Shown piece by piece: positions 1-9,413 of a DNA stretch of 64,000 nucleotides. The notes under the pieces are model-generated. The model saw only the letters and a list, made by a program, of their open reading frames with translations, did not search any database and was not told the DNA's origin. Where the stretch lies: assembly GCF_900090225.1 (NCBI RefSeq), contig NZ_FMHY01000002.1, positions 682,001-746,000 on the forward strand, written 5' to 3'. The first letter of the stretch is position 1, and each line of letters starts with the position of its first letter. The DNA is from Micromonospora eburnea (GTDB taxonomy: Bacteria > Actinomycetota > Actinomycetes > Mycobacteriales > Micromonosporaceae). The position numbers and the translations under genes were made by a program.

Positions 1-219
1 CTGGGCCAGTCGGGCAATGGTTTCCACCGCTGCGGCCGCATCCCAGGACAGTGGTGACTCCCAGTCCACCTGTCCGTTCAGGCGCGGCAACGTAGGGTCA
101 TCGCCGTCCTTGTAGAAGTCGTCCAAACAGAGCACCGGAAGTCCGGTTCGTTGGGCGATGTACGACTTTCCGGAGCCGGAGGGGCCGGCGAGGAGGACGA
201 CGCGGTGAGGGGGCTTCAT
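1..219 (-). CDS. Uridine kinase, 3' end outside window
   Basis: The first 73 residues of a P-loop nucleoside kinase lie here; the rest runs off the left edge. The N-terminus reads MKPPHRVVLLAGPSGSGKS, a clean Walker A motif at residues 12-19. It is followed by VLCLDDFYKDGDD, the substrate-side Asp pair typical of uridine kinases, which phosphorylate uridine and cytidine with ATP or GTP in pyrimidine salvage. The start is the ATG at 217-219, with a short AAGG as possible ribosome site. The gene is divergent from the conservon operon across 193 bp of intergenic DNA. With only a third of the protein visible, a related P-loop kinase is not excluded. Confidence 0.75.
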   Translation of the reverse strand, partial: MKPPHRVVLLAGPSGSGKSYIAQRTGLPVLCLDDFYKDGDDPTLPRLNGQVDWESPLSWDAAAAVETIARLAQ

Positions 220-412
220 TACCTTGGGTTACTCCGGCCAGACGGATTGCTATCAAATTGCATCAACATCTCATCACACCTCTGGTGAGGGACAACCTGG
301 GCTTTCTCTTTGCGGGGCGGCGTGATGGAATCTCGGAGGTCCGACCCGCCGGGTCGGTCGCTCGGCGTTGCCCAAGGGTGACGTCCGGACGCGGTAATGC
401 GAGGGCGGTGAC

Positions 413-3400
413 GTGAGCAAACGGCCAAAGACGGCGGGCTCCTTCCTGTCGCGACTGCGCCGGCCGGCCAGCCGGCTCCGCGACATGCCGATCTGGTCCA
501 AGCTCGGTCTGATCATGATCGTGCCGACCATCGCCACGATCGTGGTGGGCACCAGCGGTCTGGTCGACCACCTGGGCACGCTCAACAATGCCAACCGGGC
601 CGGTGACCTGGCCAACCTGATCGGCTACTCGGGTGACCTGGTCGACACCCTGCAGGACGAGCGGGTCAACGCCGTGCTCTTCCTCAGCGCCAACCAGGTC
701 CAGACCAGGGCCCAGTATCAGGAGGCCTACAACCGGGCCAACTCGCGGGTCGACCAGCGGAGAGCGCCCTACTCCCGGCAACGGACCGCGATCGACAAGC
801 TGCCGAAGAGCTTCGAGAAGCTGCTCGACGACATCGACCAGAGGCTTTCCGACCTGCCGGCCACCCGTAGCCAGGTGCACAACGGCAAGTTGAAGATCGA
901 CGAGGCCGAGAAGTCGTACGAAGGTCTGATCAACAACCTGCTCGCGATCCGCGACTCGGCCACCCAGCTGGCCGGCAACAACGACCTGAGTGACCAGATG
1001 CGCGTCGCCGCCGCGGTCGCCCGGCAGCGGGAGTACCTCTCCCAGCGCCGCGTGGTCGTCCACCAGGCGTTGTTGAGCAAGCGCCTCACCCCGATCCTGC
1101 GCGAGCAGTTCATCGCCAGCGAAACCGGCCAGGCGCAGGCGTTGCAGGCATTCAAGGCGGTCGCCACCACGACCGACTCCGAGTTCTTCGACCAGACCGT
1201 GGCCAGCTCGGACCTGCGCCTGTTGAAGAACTACACCTCGCAGGTCAAGGACGCCCGCGACGGCAACCTGAGCGACGTGACGTTCAAGACGGACCAGTGG
1301 GACGCCGCCATGGTGGCCAACGCCGGGGCGATGCGGACGGTCGAGGAGAAGCTCGACAAGGACGTGGTCCGGCAGGCCGAGCGGCTCCGCTCGGACACGA
1401 AGGTCCAGGTGTGGCTGGAGAGCGGCCTGCTGCTCAGCGTCCTGGTGCTGGCCATCCTCTTCGCGTACCTGGTCGCCCGGTCGATGGCCCGGTCGCTGCG
1501 CGAGCTGCGGCAGGGCGCCCTCTCGGTCGCCCAGTACGGCCTGCCGCAGGCGGTGGCCCGACTGCGTGATCCGCAGGTCACCGGCCAGCTCTCTCCGGTG
1601 CAGGTGGCCAACCAGATCGCCGAGCCGCTGCCGGTCCGCAGCAAGGACGAGTTCGGCCAGGTGACCGAGGCGTTCAACGCCGTCCACCTGGAGGCCGTCC
1701 GGACCGCCGCCGAGCAGGCCGCCCTCCGGGCGTCCGTCGCGACGATGTTCGTCAACCTGGCCCGCCGGTCGCAGATCCTGGTCGACCGGTTGATCGGCCA
1801 CCTCGACCGGCTGGAGCGCGGCGAGGAGGACCCGGACCGGTTGGCCGAGCTGTTCCAGCTCGACCACCTGGCCACCCGGATGCGCCGCAACGACGAGAAC
1901 CTGCTGGTCCTCGCCGGCGCGGACTCCACCCGCGTGCAGCGCGAGCCGGCCGCCCTCATCGACGTGCTCCGCGCCGCCCAGTCCGAGGTCGAGCACTACA
2001 CCCGGATCGAGTTCGGCGTGATCGACCGGGACATCGAGGTCGCCGCCCACGCGGTCAACGACATGGTGCACCTCGTGGCCGAGCTGTTCGACAACGCCAC
2101 CGCCTTCTCTCCGCCGGACTCGCACGTCATGGTCGAGGCTCGGCGGGTGGGCGACCGCGCCTCGCTCTACGTCGAGGACCGGGGCATCGGCATCAGCCCG
2201 GAGCAGCTGCGCGAGCTGAACGAACGGCTCGCCACTCCGCCGCAGGTGGACGTCGCGGTCTCCCGGATGATGGGTCTGGTCGTGGTCGCCCGGCTGGCGG
2301 CCCGGCACAGCGTCAAGGTCGAGCTGAGGCCGGGCACCGACCGGGGCACGGTGGCGGACGTCACCCTGCCCACCTCGGTCCTGGTGCCGCGGGCCCTCGC
2401 CGGCCGGGGGCAGCAGCCGCCCGCCCTCCCGGCTGCGGCCACCGGCCAGCAGCAGGGCAACAACCCGGCCCCGACGCTCGGTGCCTTCGCGGCCTTCGGC
2501 AGCGGTCCGGCCACCCCGCCGGCCCCGCGCCCCGGCGCGTCCGGCAACCAGGTGACGCTGGGCGGCCGCTCCTTCGATCCGGCGCCGTCCAACGGCTCCG
2601 GCACCCCGGCCAACGCCGGCGGGGGACGGTCGATGCCGGCCTGGTCCGACCTCACCGGGGCCACCCCCGCCGGGGGGAACGGGTTCCCGCGCGACGGCGC
2701 CTTCGCCCCGCGGACGCCCAACGGCCAGCCGATCGACCCGCTGCCGCAGCGGCGCGGCCCGGCCGGGAGTGACCCGGCCAGCGGCGGCCAGCAGCCGGCC
2801 ATCCCGCGCCAGCTGCCGACCAGCCCCGAGGCGCACCCGTACAGCGCGCCGCCGGTCTCGGTGCCGCCGGTGCCGCCGGTTTCCGCGCCGCCCGTGCCGC
2901 CGGTCTCCGCGCCGCCCGTGCCGCCGATTTCCGCGCCGCCGTTCCCGCCGATCTCCGGCGTGCCGGTCTCCGCGGCGCCGGTCTCGGGTCAGCCCGTCTC
3001 CGCGGCGCCGGTCTCCGTGCCGCCGGTGAGCCAGGTGCCGCCGCGTCCGGCTCCGCCAACCGCCGCGCCGAGCGTCGGCGCCCCGCCGGCCTGGCCACCG
3101 GTCGCCGCGCCCGACCCGGCCGCCGCCCCGCCGGTGCCGGAGCGTCTCGCCGCTGGCCTCGACATGACCACCGAGCTGCCCCGGGTCACCCGCCCGGAGA
3201 CGCCGGTGGCCGTCAGCCGGCCGGCGCCGATGCCGGCACCGACGGCTCCGCGGCAGGGGGCCAACCAACAGCGGTACGCGGACGAGACGATGGAGCTGCC
3301 GATCTTCCGCGAGCTCGAGTCGGCCTGGTTCCGTACCCGGCGGCCGGGGCCGGAGGAGTCGGCCGCAGCTCCGGCGGCCCCCGCCGCGGGCGGTGCCCCG

Positions 3401-3931
3401 ACCCAGCAGTTCGCCAGGGTCGACACCGCCGGTCGGGCCGCCCAGCAGACCACACCCGGGACGACAGGTAACGCGCCGATGCCACACACTCCGACGACCG
3501 GCGGAGCGCCACACGACAACGGATCGTCGAGTGGGGGCGGTCGTCCCGGCTACGCCGAGGCCATGCCGAACCGCCGGGTGCCGCAGCAGTCACCCGGCTG
3601 GCAGACCGCGGCGGACGATGGTTGGCGGGCCGCCTCGGCGGCCACCGAGGTACCGGTCGCCGAGACCACCCGAAAGGGCCTGCCCAAGCGGGTGCCGATG
3701 GCACAGCTCGTTCCCGGTGGCATCGAGAAGCCGAGCACCTCGGTGCAGCGCCGGACGCCGGAGGCCGTTCGGGGTCTGCTCTCGGCCTACCATCGAGGCG
3801 TACAACGGGGGCGTAACCACCCGTCCGACAGCAACTCGGCCGGCCCGGAGGCGACTCCGGGCGGGCAGCAGTCTTCGCAGTCTGGCTCAGGCCCGGTGGC
3901 CGGGAGCGGGCAGAAGGAGCAACAAGGATGA
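413..3931 (+). CDS. Conservon sensor histidine kinase (CvnA-like) with nitrate-sensor-type ectodomain
   Basis: A 1172-residue membrane ATPase of the conservon kinase family. A TM segment lies near residues 32-53, a helical nitrate/nitrite-sensing-type extracellular domain to about 335, and a second TM at about 338-356. A HAMP-like linker and a GHKL ATPase domain follow (N box [12 protein letters not shown] near 556-568, G1 box DRGIGIS near 590). Beyond about 660 is a long disordered Pro/Ala region with [12 protein letters not shown] repeats near 815-850. The tail holds SAWF, DDGW and [14 protein letters not shown] (from about 1089) and ends with Y-RG-RG spacing. That tail recurs in the protein at 6972-9350. 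The start is GTG with GAGGG upstream. The stop overlaps the roadblock ATG (ATGA), so the two are translationally coupled. The signal sensed is unknown. Confidence 0.85.
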   Translation: MSKRPKTAGSFLSRLRRPASRLRDMPIWSKLGLIMIVPTIATIVVGTSGLVDHLGTLNNANRAGDLANLIGYSGDLVDTLQDERVNAVLFLSANQVQTRAQYQEAYNRANSRVDQRRAPYSRQRTAIDKLPKSFEKLLDDIDQRLSDLPATRSQVHNGKLKIDEAEKSYEGLINNLLAIRDSATQLAGNNDLSDQMRVAAAVARQREYLSQRRVVVHQALLSKRLTPILREQFIASETGQAQALQAFKAVATTTDSEFFDQTVASSDLRLLKNYTSQVKDARDGNLSDVTFKTDQWDAAMVANAGAMRTVEEKLDKDVVRQAERLRSDTKVQVWLESGLLLSVLVLAILFAYLVARSMARSLRELRQGALSVAQYGLPQAVARLRDPQVTGQLSPVQVANQIAEPLPVRSKDEFGQVTEAFNAVHLEAVRTAAEQAALRASVATMFVNLARRSQILVDRLIGHLDRLERGEEDPDRLAELFQLDHLATRMRRNDENLLVLAGADSTRVQREPAALIDVLRAAQSEVEHYTRIEFGVIDRDIEVAAHAVNDMVHLVAELFDNATAFSPPDSHVMVEARRVGDRASLYVEDRGIGISPEQLRELNERLATPPQVDVAVSRMMGLVVVARLAARHSVKVELRPGTDRGTVADVTLPTSVLVPRALAGRGQQPPALPAAATGQQQGNNPAPTLGAFAAFGSGPATPPAPRPGASGNQVTLGGRSFDPAPSNGSGTPANAGGGRSMPAWSDLTGATPAGGNGFPRDGAFAPRTPNGQPIDPLPQRRGPAGSDPASGGQQPAIPRQLPTSPEAHPYSAPPVSVPPVPPVSAPPVPPVSAPPVPPISAPPFPPISGVPVSAAPVSGQPVSAAPVSVPPVSQVPPRPAPPTAAPSVGAPPAWPPVAAPDPAAAPPVPERLAAGLDMTTELPRVTRPETPVAVSRPAPMPAPTAPRQGANQQRYADETMELPIFRELESAWFRTRRPGPEESAAAPAAPAAGGAPTQQFARVDTAGRAAQQTTPGTTGNAPMPHTPTTGGAPHDNGSSSGGGRPGYAEAMPNRRVPQQSPGWQTAADDGWRAASAATEVPVAETTRKGLPKRVPMAQLVPGGIEKPSTSVQRRTPEAVRGLLSAYHRGVQRGRNHPSDSNSAGPEATPGGQQSSQSGSGPVAGSGQKEQQG
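2851..2960 (+). repeat. Pro-rich in-frame repeat inside the kinase linker
   Basis: Degenerate 24-27 bp units encode [16 protein letters not shown] modules in the cytoplasmic linker of the kinase. Such tracts are prone to length change by slippage. The encoded segment should be an extended polyproline spacer between the ATPase domain and the conserved C-terminal tail. Confidence 0.7.
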
Positions 3932-4332
3932 CTAGTACGCAGGATCTCGGTTGGCTGCTCGCCAACTTCGCCGACCGGGTGCCCGGTGTGGCGCACGCGG
4001 TCGCGGTCTCGGCCGACGGCCTGCTCCTCGCTGCGTCCCGTGACCTTCCGCGGGACCGTGCGGACCAGCTCGCGGCCATCGCGTCCGGCCTGGTCAGCCT
4101 GACCCAGGGCGCGGCGCGATGCTTCGAGGGCGGGGCGGTGCTCCAGACCGTCGTCGAGATGGACAACGGCTTCCTGTTCCTCATGTCCATTTCGGACGGT
4201 TCCTCGTTTGCGGTGCTCGCCGCTCGGAGCAGCGACGTCGGCCAGGTCGGTTACGAGATGGCCCTGCTCGTCGACCGGGTGGGCGATGCACTGACCCCGC
4301 AGCCGCGTACGGCTGTCGGGATGATGGGCTGA
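3928..4332 (+). CDS. Roadblock/LC7 protein (CvnB-like)
   Basis: A 134-residue single-domain roadblock/LC7 protein, the second member of the conservon. Typical features are [29 protein letters not shown], an alternating helix-strand start, and a central hydrophobic VSLTQGAAR helix. Roadblock proteins bind small GTPases of the MglA/CvnD type and act as scaffold or activating partner. In characterised conservons the A-D proteins form a membrane-associated complex. The ATG overlaps the kinase stop codon by 4 nt and has AAGGAG upstream. About 100 bp separate it from the DUF742 gene, with no obvious terminator. Confidence 0.88.
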   Translation: MTSTQDLGWLLANFADRVPGVAHAVAVSADGLLLAASRDLPRDRADQLAAIASGLVSLTQGAARCFEGGAVLQTVVEMDNGFLFLMSISDGSSFAVLAARSSDVGQVGYEMALLVDRVGDALTPQPRTAVGMMG

Positions 4333-4432
4333 TCGACGCGCTGACCGGTGGGTCAGGAGCGGCAACAACTACGACAACGACGGGTGTCACCGGAGCGAAC
4401 CGGTAGCGGGTGGGAAGGAGGTGAGCGGCGAC

Positions 4433-4810
4433 ATGGTCGATCGTGACGAGCCGACCGGCGCGTTGGTCCGTCCATACGCCGTGACCCGAGGTCGTACCCG
4501 TCCCCGGCTCGAGATCGCCCTGGAGGCGCTCGTCGAGACGACGGTGCGCGGCCGGGCCGTTGCCACTGGCAATGGCGGCCAGAGCCGTGAGCACCAGTAC
4601 ATCGCCGCGCTGTGCGACGGACGTGTGCAATCGCTCGCCGAGATCGCGGCGCGGATGCAGCTTCCGCTCGGCGTGGCCCGGGTGCTCATCGCCGACATGG
4701 CGACGGACGGCCTGGTCGCGGTGCACGAGCCGACCATTTTGGAAGACTCCGACGACGCGGTGGGCACTGAACTGCTGGAGAGGGTGCTGAGTGGACTTCG
4801 CAGGCTCTGA
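4433..4810 (+). CDS. DUF742 protein (CvnC-like)
   Basis: A 125-residue DUF742 protein, third conservon member. It opens with a flexible DEPTGALVRPYAVTRGRTRP segment, then a winged-helix-like core (IAALCDGRVQSLAEIAARMQLPLGVARVLIADMATDGLVAVH). I chose ATG 4433 because the strong AAGGAGGTGA lies 8 nt before it; the GTG at 4421 sits directly against that element, too close to be used. The 3' end overlaps the GTPase start by 20 nt. The role is inferred from family context: an adaptor between the roadblock protein and the GTPase or kinase. Confidence 0.88.
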   Translation: MVDRDEPTGALVRPYAVTRGRTRPRLEIALEALVETTVRGRAVATGNGGQSREHQYIAALCDGRVQSLAEIAARMQLPLGVARVLIADMATDGLVAVHEPTILEDSDDAVGTELLERVLSGLRRL

Positions 4811-5405
4811 CATGTCGCACCGGCCGCCGGCCCAGAGCGGGCGCGTGACGTCGGCGAAGATCGTTATCGCCGGTGGATTCGGCGTTGGCAAGACGACGCT
4901 GGTCGGGTCGGTCTCGGAGATCACGCCGCTGACCACCGAGGCCATCATGACCTCCGCCGGCGTGGGCGTCGACGACACCCGGCAGGTGCCGGGCAAGACG
5001 ACGACCACCGTGGCGATGGACTTCGGTCGTATCTCGATCGACCGCGACCTGATCCTGTACCTGTTCGGTACGCCGGGTCAGACCCGGTTCTGGTTCATGT
5101 GGGACGAGTTGGTCCGTGGCGCCATCGGTGCCGTGGTGCTGGTCGACACCCGTCGACTGGCCGACTGCTTCGCCGCCATCGACTTCTTCGAGCACCGGCG
5201 GCTGCCGTACCTGGTGGCCATCAACTGCTTCGACGGCATGCAGTACCACGACCCGCAGGACGTCCGGGACGCGCTGGCGATCTCCAGCCACGTGCCGGTG
5301 GTGGCGTGCGACGCCCGGAACCGGGAGTCGACCAAGCACGTGCTGATCTCGCTCGTCGAGTACGTGCTCACCATGCGGCGTTCGCGGGCGGTCGCGCCCG
5401 CCTGA
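4791..5405 (+). CDS. Conservon small GTPase (CvnD-like)
   Basis: A 204-residue ATP/GTP-binding protein, the Ras-like switch of the conservon. The P-loop is GGFGVGKTT (about residues 26-34). The switch II region reads FGTPGQ in place of DxxGQ, and the guanine specificity loop appears as NCFD rather than NKxD, as is common for MglA/CvnD GTPases. It starts at GTG inside the DUF742 gene, consistent with coupling. The last residues (AVAPA and stop) fall inside the first copy of a 25-bp tandem repeat that continues downstream, so the natural C-terminus may have been reshaped by repeat expansion. Confidence 0.9.
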   Translation: MDFAGSDMSHRPPAQSGRVTSAKIVIAGGFGVGKTTLVGSVSEITPLTTEAIMTSAGVGVDDTRQVPGKTTTTVAMDFGRISIDRDLILYLFGTPGQTRFWFMWDELVRGAIGAVVLVDTRRLADCFAAIDFFEHRRLPYLVAINCFDGMQYHDPQDVRDALAISSHVPVVACDARNRESTKHVLISLVEYVLTMRRSRAVAPA

Positions 5406-5520
5406 CCGGCGTGACAAAGCGCCCGCCTGACCGGCGTGACAAAGCGCCCGCCTGACCGGCGTGACAAAGCGCCCGCCTGACCGGCGTGACAAAGCGCCCG
5501 CCTGACCGGCGTGACGAAGC
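5396..5520 (+). repeat. Five tandem copies of a 25-bp repeat at the conservon 3' end
   Basis: Five head-to-tail 25-bp units begin at 5396, 5421, 5446, 5471 and 5496, and a sixth breaks off after about 6 bp. All appear identical except one base in the last (GACGAAGC for GACAAAGC). Copy 1 contains the stop codon of the GTPase gene, and each copy repeats that gene end. The array runs directly into the terminator hairpin at 5518-5548. Confidence 0.95.
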
Positions 5521-5548
5521 GCCCGGTGACCTGCGGTTACCGGGCGCT
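5518..5548. terminator. Hairpin between convergent genes
   Basis: AGCGCCCGGT (5518-5527) pairs perfectly with ACCGGGCGCT (5539-5548) around an 11-nt centre that can add two more pairs. It lies between the GTPase gene (+) and the binding-protein gene (-), so it probably stops transcription from both sides. Confidence 0.75.
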
Positions 5549-5609
5549 CGACGCAGCATCCCGGCCGGCCCGGCCCCGGGTGGCCCCGGGCTCGGCCGGC
5601 CGGATGGTC

Positions 5610-6836
5610 TCAGGAGTATCGGGTCCAGGCAGCCTGGCTGACCACGTAGACGCCGAGTGAGTCGCGTTCCATGCCGCCGTGGCGGATCGGGGCGAAGGCG
5701 TACCCGCCAGCGATGCCCTCGGTCACCTGCGTCTGGAGGTACGCCCGCAGCCGGCCACGGTCGACGCTGCCCGCCGATCGGGCCGCCCCGGCGAGCAACT
5801 GGAGCGCGTCCGAGGCGTACGGGGCGAAGCCGCTGAAGGTGCCGTGCCGCTGGATGTAGCTGTAGGTGAAGTCGCGCCGGGCCAGCTCCGCGGTGGTGGT
5901 CGTGGTCAGCGTGCTGACCGCGATGCAGGACGGATGGATGGCGTACGCCCCCTCGACAGCGGCGGCGTTCGGTCCGGAGAGGGTGTCCTCGACGACCGCC
6001 CCCGGGTCGAAGAAGAGCAGCCCCCGGTGACCGGCCCGGCGCAGTTCGCGGGCCGCTGCACCGGAGTCCGGGGCGGTGCTCCAGACGATCACTCCGTCCG
6101 GCTCACCGGTCGCGGCTCGCCGAGCGACCGAGGTGAGGCTCCGGCCCGAGGCGGGCATCCGGACGGTCCGCACCAGTTCCACGCCGACGTCGCGCAGCGC
6201 GCCACGTACCGCTCGTACGCCCGAGTCGCCGTACAGCCCGGCGGCGGCCAGCAGGGCGACCCGCCGGATGCCCAGCGACTCGATCAGGCGGGCCATCCGG
6301 CGGGCCACGTCGCCGGCATCCGGGGTGAGCTTGTAGATGTACGTGCGCTGAGCCAGCGGCAGTGCGATGTCGTCCCCGGCTGCCAGCGACAGGAACGGCA
6401 CCTGGAGCTTCTGGGCGACCTCGACGATCGCCATCGAGGTCTCGGTGGAGGTGCCGCCGACCAGTGCGTGCACCTGGGTCCGCTGGGCCAGCTCGGTGGC
6501 CTGCCGGGCTGCCTCCCGGGGGTCGCTGCGGTTGTCCCGGATCTCCAGGCGGACGGTACGCCGCAGGTTGCCGACCGGGATGCCGGTGAGGTTCAGGACC
6601 TCTTGGGTGATCTCCATGGCCCGTTGCTGGGGCACGCCGAGAGCGGCTCCCCTGCCGGTCAGCTCCAGGCTGGCGCCGATCACCAGTTCGTGGCCGCCGG
6701 GCGCGCCACTGCCGGTCGGGTCGTCGTCCGGTTGTCGGTTCCGCTGCCCACAGCCGGCGAGCAGCAGACTGCCGGCCGCGGCGGCGAGGACGCCCCGACG
6801 GGTCAGCACGGAGGAGTCGAATGCCGGTGTTGCCAT
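5610..6836 (-). CDS. ABC transporter substrate-binding lipoprotein, branched-chain amino acid type
   Basis: A 408-residue periplasmic-binding-fold lipoprotein of the LivJ/Leu-Ile-Val-binding superfamily. The signal has twin Arg (LTRRGVLAAAAG) and a lipobox LLLAGC, pointing to export, perhaps by Tat, and lipid anchoring. The mature part shows the family opening ELVIGASLELTGRGAALGVPQQRAMEIT and the lobe hinge ALVGGTSTETSMAIVEVAQKLQVPFLSLAAGDD. No permease or ATPase genes are adjacent, so it may act as a ligand sensor, possibly for the neighbouring conservon; that link rests only on position. It is convergent with the conservon operon. Confidence 0.82.
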   Translation of the reverse strand: MATPAFDSSVLTRRGVLAAAAGSLLLAGCGQRNRQPDDDPTGSGAPGGHELVIGASLELTGRGAALGVPQQRAMEITQEVLNLTGIPVGNLRRTVRLEIRDNRSDPREAARQATELAQRTQVHALVGGTSTETSMAIVEVAQKLQVPFLSLAAGDDIALPLAQRTYIYKLTPDAGDVARRMARLIESLGIRRVALLAAAGLYGDSGVRAVRGALRDVGVELVRTVRMPASGRSLTSVARRAATGEPDGVIVWSTAPDSGAAARELRRAGHRGLLFFDPGAVVEDTLSGPNAAAVEGAYAIHPSCIAVSTLTTTTTAELARRDFTYSYIQRHGTFSGFAPYASDALQLLAGAARSAGSVDRGRLRAYLQTQVTEGIAGGYAFAPIRHGGMERDSLGVYVVSQAAWTRYS

Positions 6837-6971
6837 TGGAATCGCCTTCCCACCCCGGCGACGCCCGCCGCCGGGTGTTCCGCCGGGTATGCTCCCGGCC
6901 GGCCCGACCCGGCGTCAAATTATCCGGGTGTGGGCAGAAACACGCAGGTGGGAAGGGGGGGGCGGCTCCGA

Positions 6972-9350
6972 TCAGGACCGGTAGCCGGCGGAACGGTACT
7001 CGTATTCCCGCTCGTCGTCGCGGTCCCCGGTGTCGCGGCTGAAGTCCCAGCCACCGGCCGCTTCCCGCCCCGGACGGCCGCCGACGGCGAAGCCGCCGAT
7101 CTCCTGGCCGCGCCGCCAACCGCGGAAGTAGCCGGTGGTGTTCTCGGCGAGGCTGGCCGCGTTCCGCACGATCCGCAGTGGCCGCTCGTCGCGCAGCGGC
7201 GAGCCCGGCACCAGGTTGGCCTGCGGGACGCGCTTCGGCAGGCCGGCCTTGGTCTCCGAGCCGACCGCCGGGCGGGCCGCCTGCTCGGCGGCCTGCCAGC
7301 CGGTGTCGGCGGTGCTCGACCAGTCCAGATCGGCGTCGTCGCCGTGCCCGACGAACCAGGCGGACTTCGCCTGAGCGAAGATCAGCAGGTCGCCGTCGCC
7401 CTCGTCGGAGACCGGCGGCGGCCGGTGCTCCTTCGGCGCGGGCGGCTGCTCCAGGTCACGACGCGGCGTCAGACGCGCCGAGCTGGAGTGGTCGAGGCGC
7501 TCCGGCGAGCCGGGCAGGTCGGCGTGGGGTGCTGCCGGTCGGCCGGACCGGTCGGCCGGCTGCCGGTCGACCAGCCGCAGCGACGGGGTGTCCAGGCCCG
7601 GGTCGGTCGGCGGGTCCAACTCGTCGCGCAGTGCCCGGTCGGCCAGCGGCGGCGGCTCCACCAGCCGCAGCATCGGCGGCTCCTGGGGCAGGTCGTCGGC
7701 GAGCCACGGCGGCGTGACCCGGCTGGTGCCGGGATCGGTCGGCGGGTCGCCGCCCCGGTCGCCGTACGGGTAGCCGCCCGGCGTCTCCGCGGCGCGGTCG
7801 TCCTGGTCGCCGTTGTTGACCAGCGGCCAGTTGGCCCGGGAGCCCGGGGGGGCGGCCTCCTGCACGGGACGTGGTGCCGGCACCGGGACGCTCAGGTCGG
7901 TGGCGCTGAAGCCACCGGTGGGCGGCTCCTGGGGGGTGGTCTTGGGGCGCGGCGGGATGACCGTGCGCTGGCGCTCGGCGCGGGCCTTGTTGATCGCCGC
8001 GGTGGTCAGCGTCGGGCGGAACGGCTCGCCGGCCTCGGCCGGTGGCACCTTGCTCCGCTGCGCGGGGGCGATCGGGGTCATCCCCGGCGGCGGCGGAGGC
8101 GGCGCGGAGACCGGCCGGTTGGTGGGCCCGTCCACGCGCTGCGGCATCGGTGCGCCGGCCGACTCGGGACGCGACGGTGGTGCCGAGCCCGGCATGCCGG
8201 CCGCGGCGGCCGGGGTGATCGGCGCGGGGGCGACGGGCGGCGGCGTGACCGGTGACGGGGCGACCGGAGGTGGGCCGAGCGGTCGAGGCGACGCCGGGGC
8301 GGCCGGTCCGGAGACCGGCTCCGGAAGGCTGCGCCGGCCCACCGGCTCGGGCTCCGCCGGCCGGACCGTCCGCAGACCGGCGCCGGCGTTGGTGGGCTCG
8401 GGCCGCTCGCCGCCCGACTCGCCGCGCCGGGCGGCGGCCCGGCGGCCGGGCACCGTGGTGGGGGTGCCGACCCGGGCGCTGAGCGCGCTCACCAGCGCCG
8501 TGCAGCCGGCGTCGCAGGCCCGCACGGAGGAGACCGCCTGCCGTACCGTCTCGGCGACGGCGGCGGTGAGCGCCCGGTTGACGGTGGCCCGCCGGGGCGT
8601 CTCGGCGATGGCGACCCGCAGCGCGGTCACCGCGTCGTTGATGGTTTCGGCGTCGGCGACGCCCTCGGCCGCCAGGTGCGCGGCGACGGCGTCCGCCGCG
8701 ACCGACACCTCGCGGCCCCGGGCCACCGTGCCGCTGAGCATGCTGGGCTCCGGCAGCGCGTCGAGGACGGCCAGGGAGACCGGCTCGGCCGGGTCCGGGT
8801 AGGCCCGGAGGGCGGCCGGGTAGAGCTCGCGGAGCACCTCGCGCAGCGCCACCGCGGCGGAGTGCCGCCCGCTGGCCAGTGCGGCGTGCGCGGCGAGGAC
8901 CTGCTTGAAACCGGCGAGGTCGCGGGGCGCCGGCAGGGTGACCGCGGAGAGGGCGCCGGCCTGCAACGCCCGGGCCAGCCCGACCGCCCGGCGCACGGCC
9001 GGCGGGGCCTGCATCTCCTCCAGCGAGTCGTCGTCGGCGAAGCGCTCGGCGAAGTCGTCGACCGAGTCGTCGTCCGCGATCGCCAGCGGCCGGCCGGCCG
9101 CGCTGAGCAGCGAGGTGACCGTGTGGTCGTCACTGTCGGCAGCGATGGCCGCACCGCTCGGTCCGCCCGACCGCTCCACGAGCAGCGCGACCAGCTGGGC
9201 GTAGCCAGCGGGTTCGTCGCCGATCTCGCAGACATGCAGCAGACGGCCTGCGTCGTCGACCACAGCGGACGTCAGCGCCGAACCGGCCGAATCCGGCCGG
9301 TCGGCCGGATCCGCCGAGGCCAGGCCGCAGTACACGCGCACGAGCGCCAC
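6972..9350 (-). CDS. IS110-like N-terminal domain fused to disordered linker and conservon-kinase-type tail
   Basis: A 792-residue protein of unknown function. Residues 1 to about 260 follow the layout of IS110-type DEDD transposases by eye: an RNase-H-like strand/helix start, then helices, then ELYPAALRAYPDPAEPVSLAVLDALPEPSML. The acidic catalytic positions are not clearly kept (CGLAS where GIDWA is usual). A Pro-rich linker follows. The C-terminus (from about 660) carries KSAWF, DTGW, GLPKRVPQANLVPG (from about 703) and YFRGWRRG, matching the tail of the kinase at 413-3931 motif for motif. GTG start with GGAGGA upstream. It lies 63 nt after the acidic-protein gene and is probably co-transcribed. 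The likeliest reading is a domesticated transposase fold used as a signalling partner; this is inference. Confidence 0.6.
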   Translation of the reverse strand: MALVRVYCGLASADPADRPDSAGSALTSAVVDDAGRLLHVCEIGDEPAGYAQLVALLVERSGGPSGAAIAADSDDHTVTSLLSAAGRPLAIADDDSVDDFAERFADDDSLEEMQAPPAVRRAVGLARALQAGALSAVTLPAPRDLAGFKQVLAAHAALASGRHSAAVALREVLRELYPAALRAYPDPAEPVSLAVLDALPEPSMLSGTVARGREVSVAADAVAAHLAAEGVADAETINDAVTALRVAIAETPRRATVNRALTAAVAETVRQAVSSVRACDAGCTALVSALSARVGTPTTVPGRRAAARRGESGGERPEPTNAGAGLRTVRPAEPEPVGRRSLPEPVSGPAAPASPRPLGPPPVAPSPVTPPPVAPAPITPAAAAGMPGSAPPSRPESAGAPMPQRVDGPTNRPVSAPPPPPPGMTPIAPAQRSKVPPAEAGEPFRPTLTTAAINKARAERQRTVIPPRPKTTPQEPPTGGFSATDLSVPVPAPRPVQEAAPPGSRANWPLVNNGDQDDRAAETPGGYPYGDRGGDPPTDPGTSRVTPPWLADDLPQEPPMLRLVEPPPLADRALRDELDPPTDPGLDTPSLRLVDRQPADRSGRPAAPHADLPGSPERLDHSSSARLTPRRDLEQPPAPKEHRPPPVSDEGDGDLLIFAQAKSAWFVGHGDDADLDWSSTADTGWQAAEQAARPAVGSETKAGLPKRVPQANLVPGSPLRDERPLRIVRNAASLAENTTGYFRGWRRGQEIGGFAVGGRPGREAAGGWDFSRDTGDRDDEREYEYRSAGYRS

Positions 9351-9413
9351 GGCGTCGTCCTCCTCCCGGACACAGGGCTTGCTCTGCCAGAGACTGATGC
9401 TCCCCGCTCCGGG

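Noticed and set aside
263..3514. A 1,083-codon open frame antisense to the conservon kinase
   Set aside because: High GC leaves long stop-free antisense frames; its product is Arg/Gly-rich low complexity and the plus-strand kinase has clear domains.
5396..5520. CRISPR-like array
   Set aside because: Units are directly adjacent with no spacers, and no cas genes are present.
6972..9350. An active insertion sequence of the IS110 family
   Set aside because: The gene is far longer than an IS110 transposase, lacks clear catalytic acids, has a signalling-type tail, and no element ends are visible.
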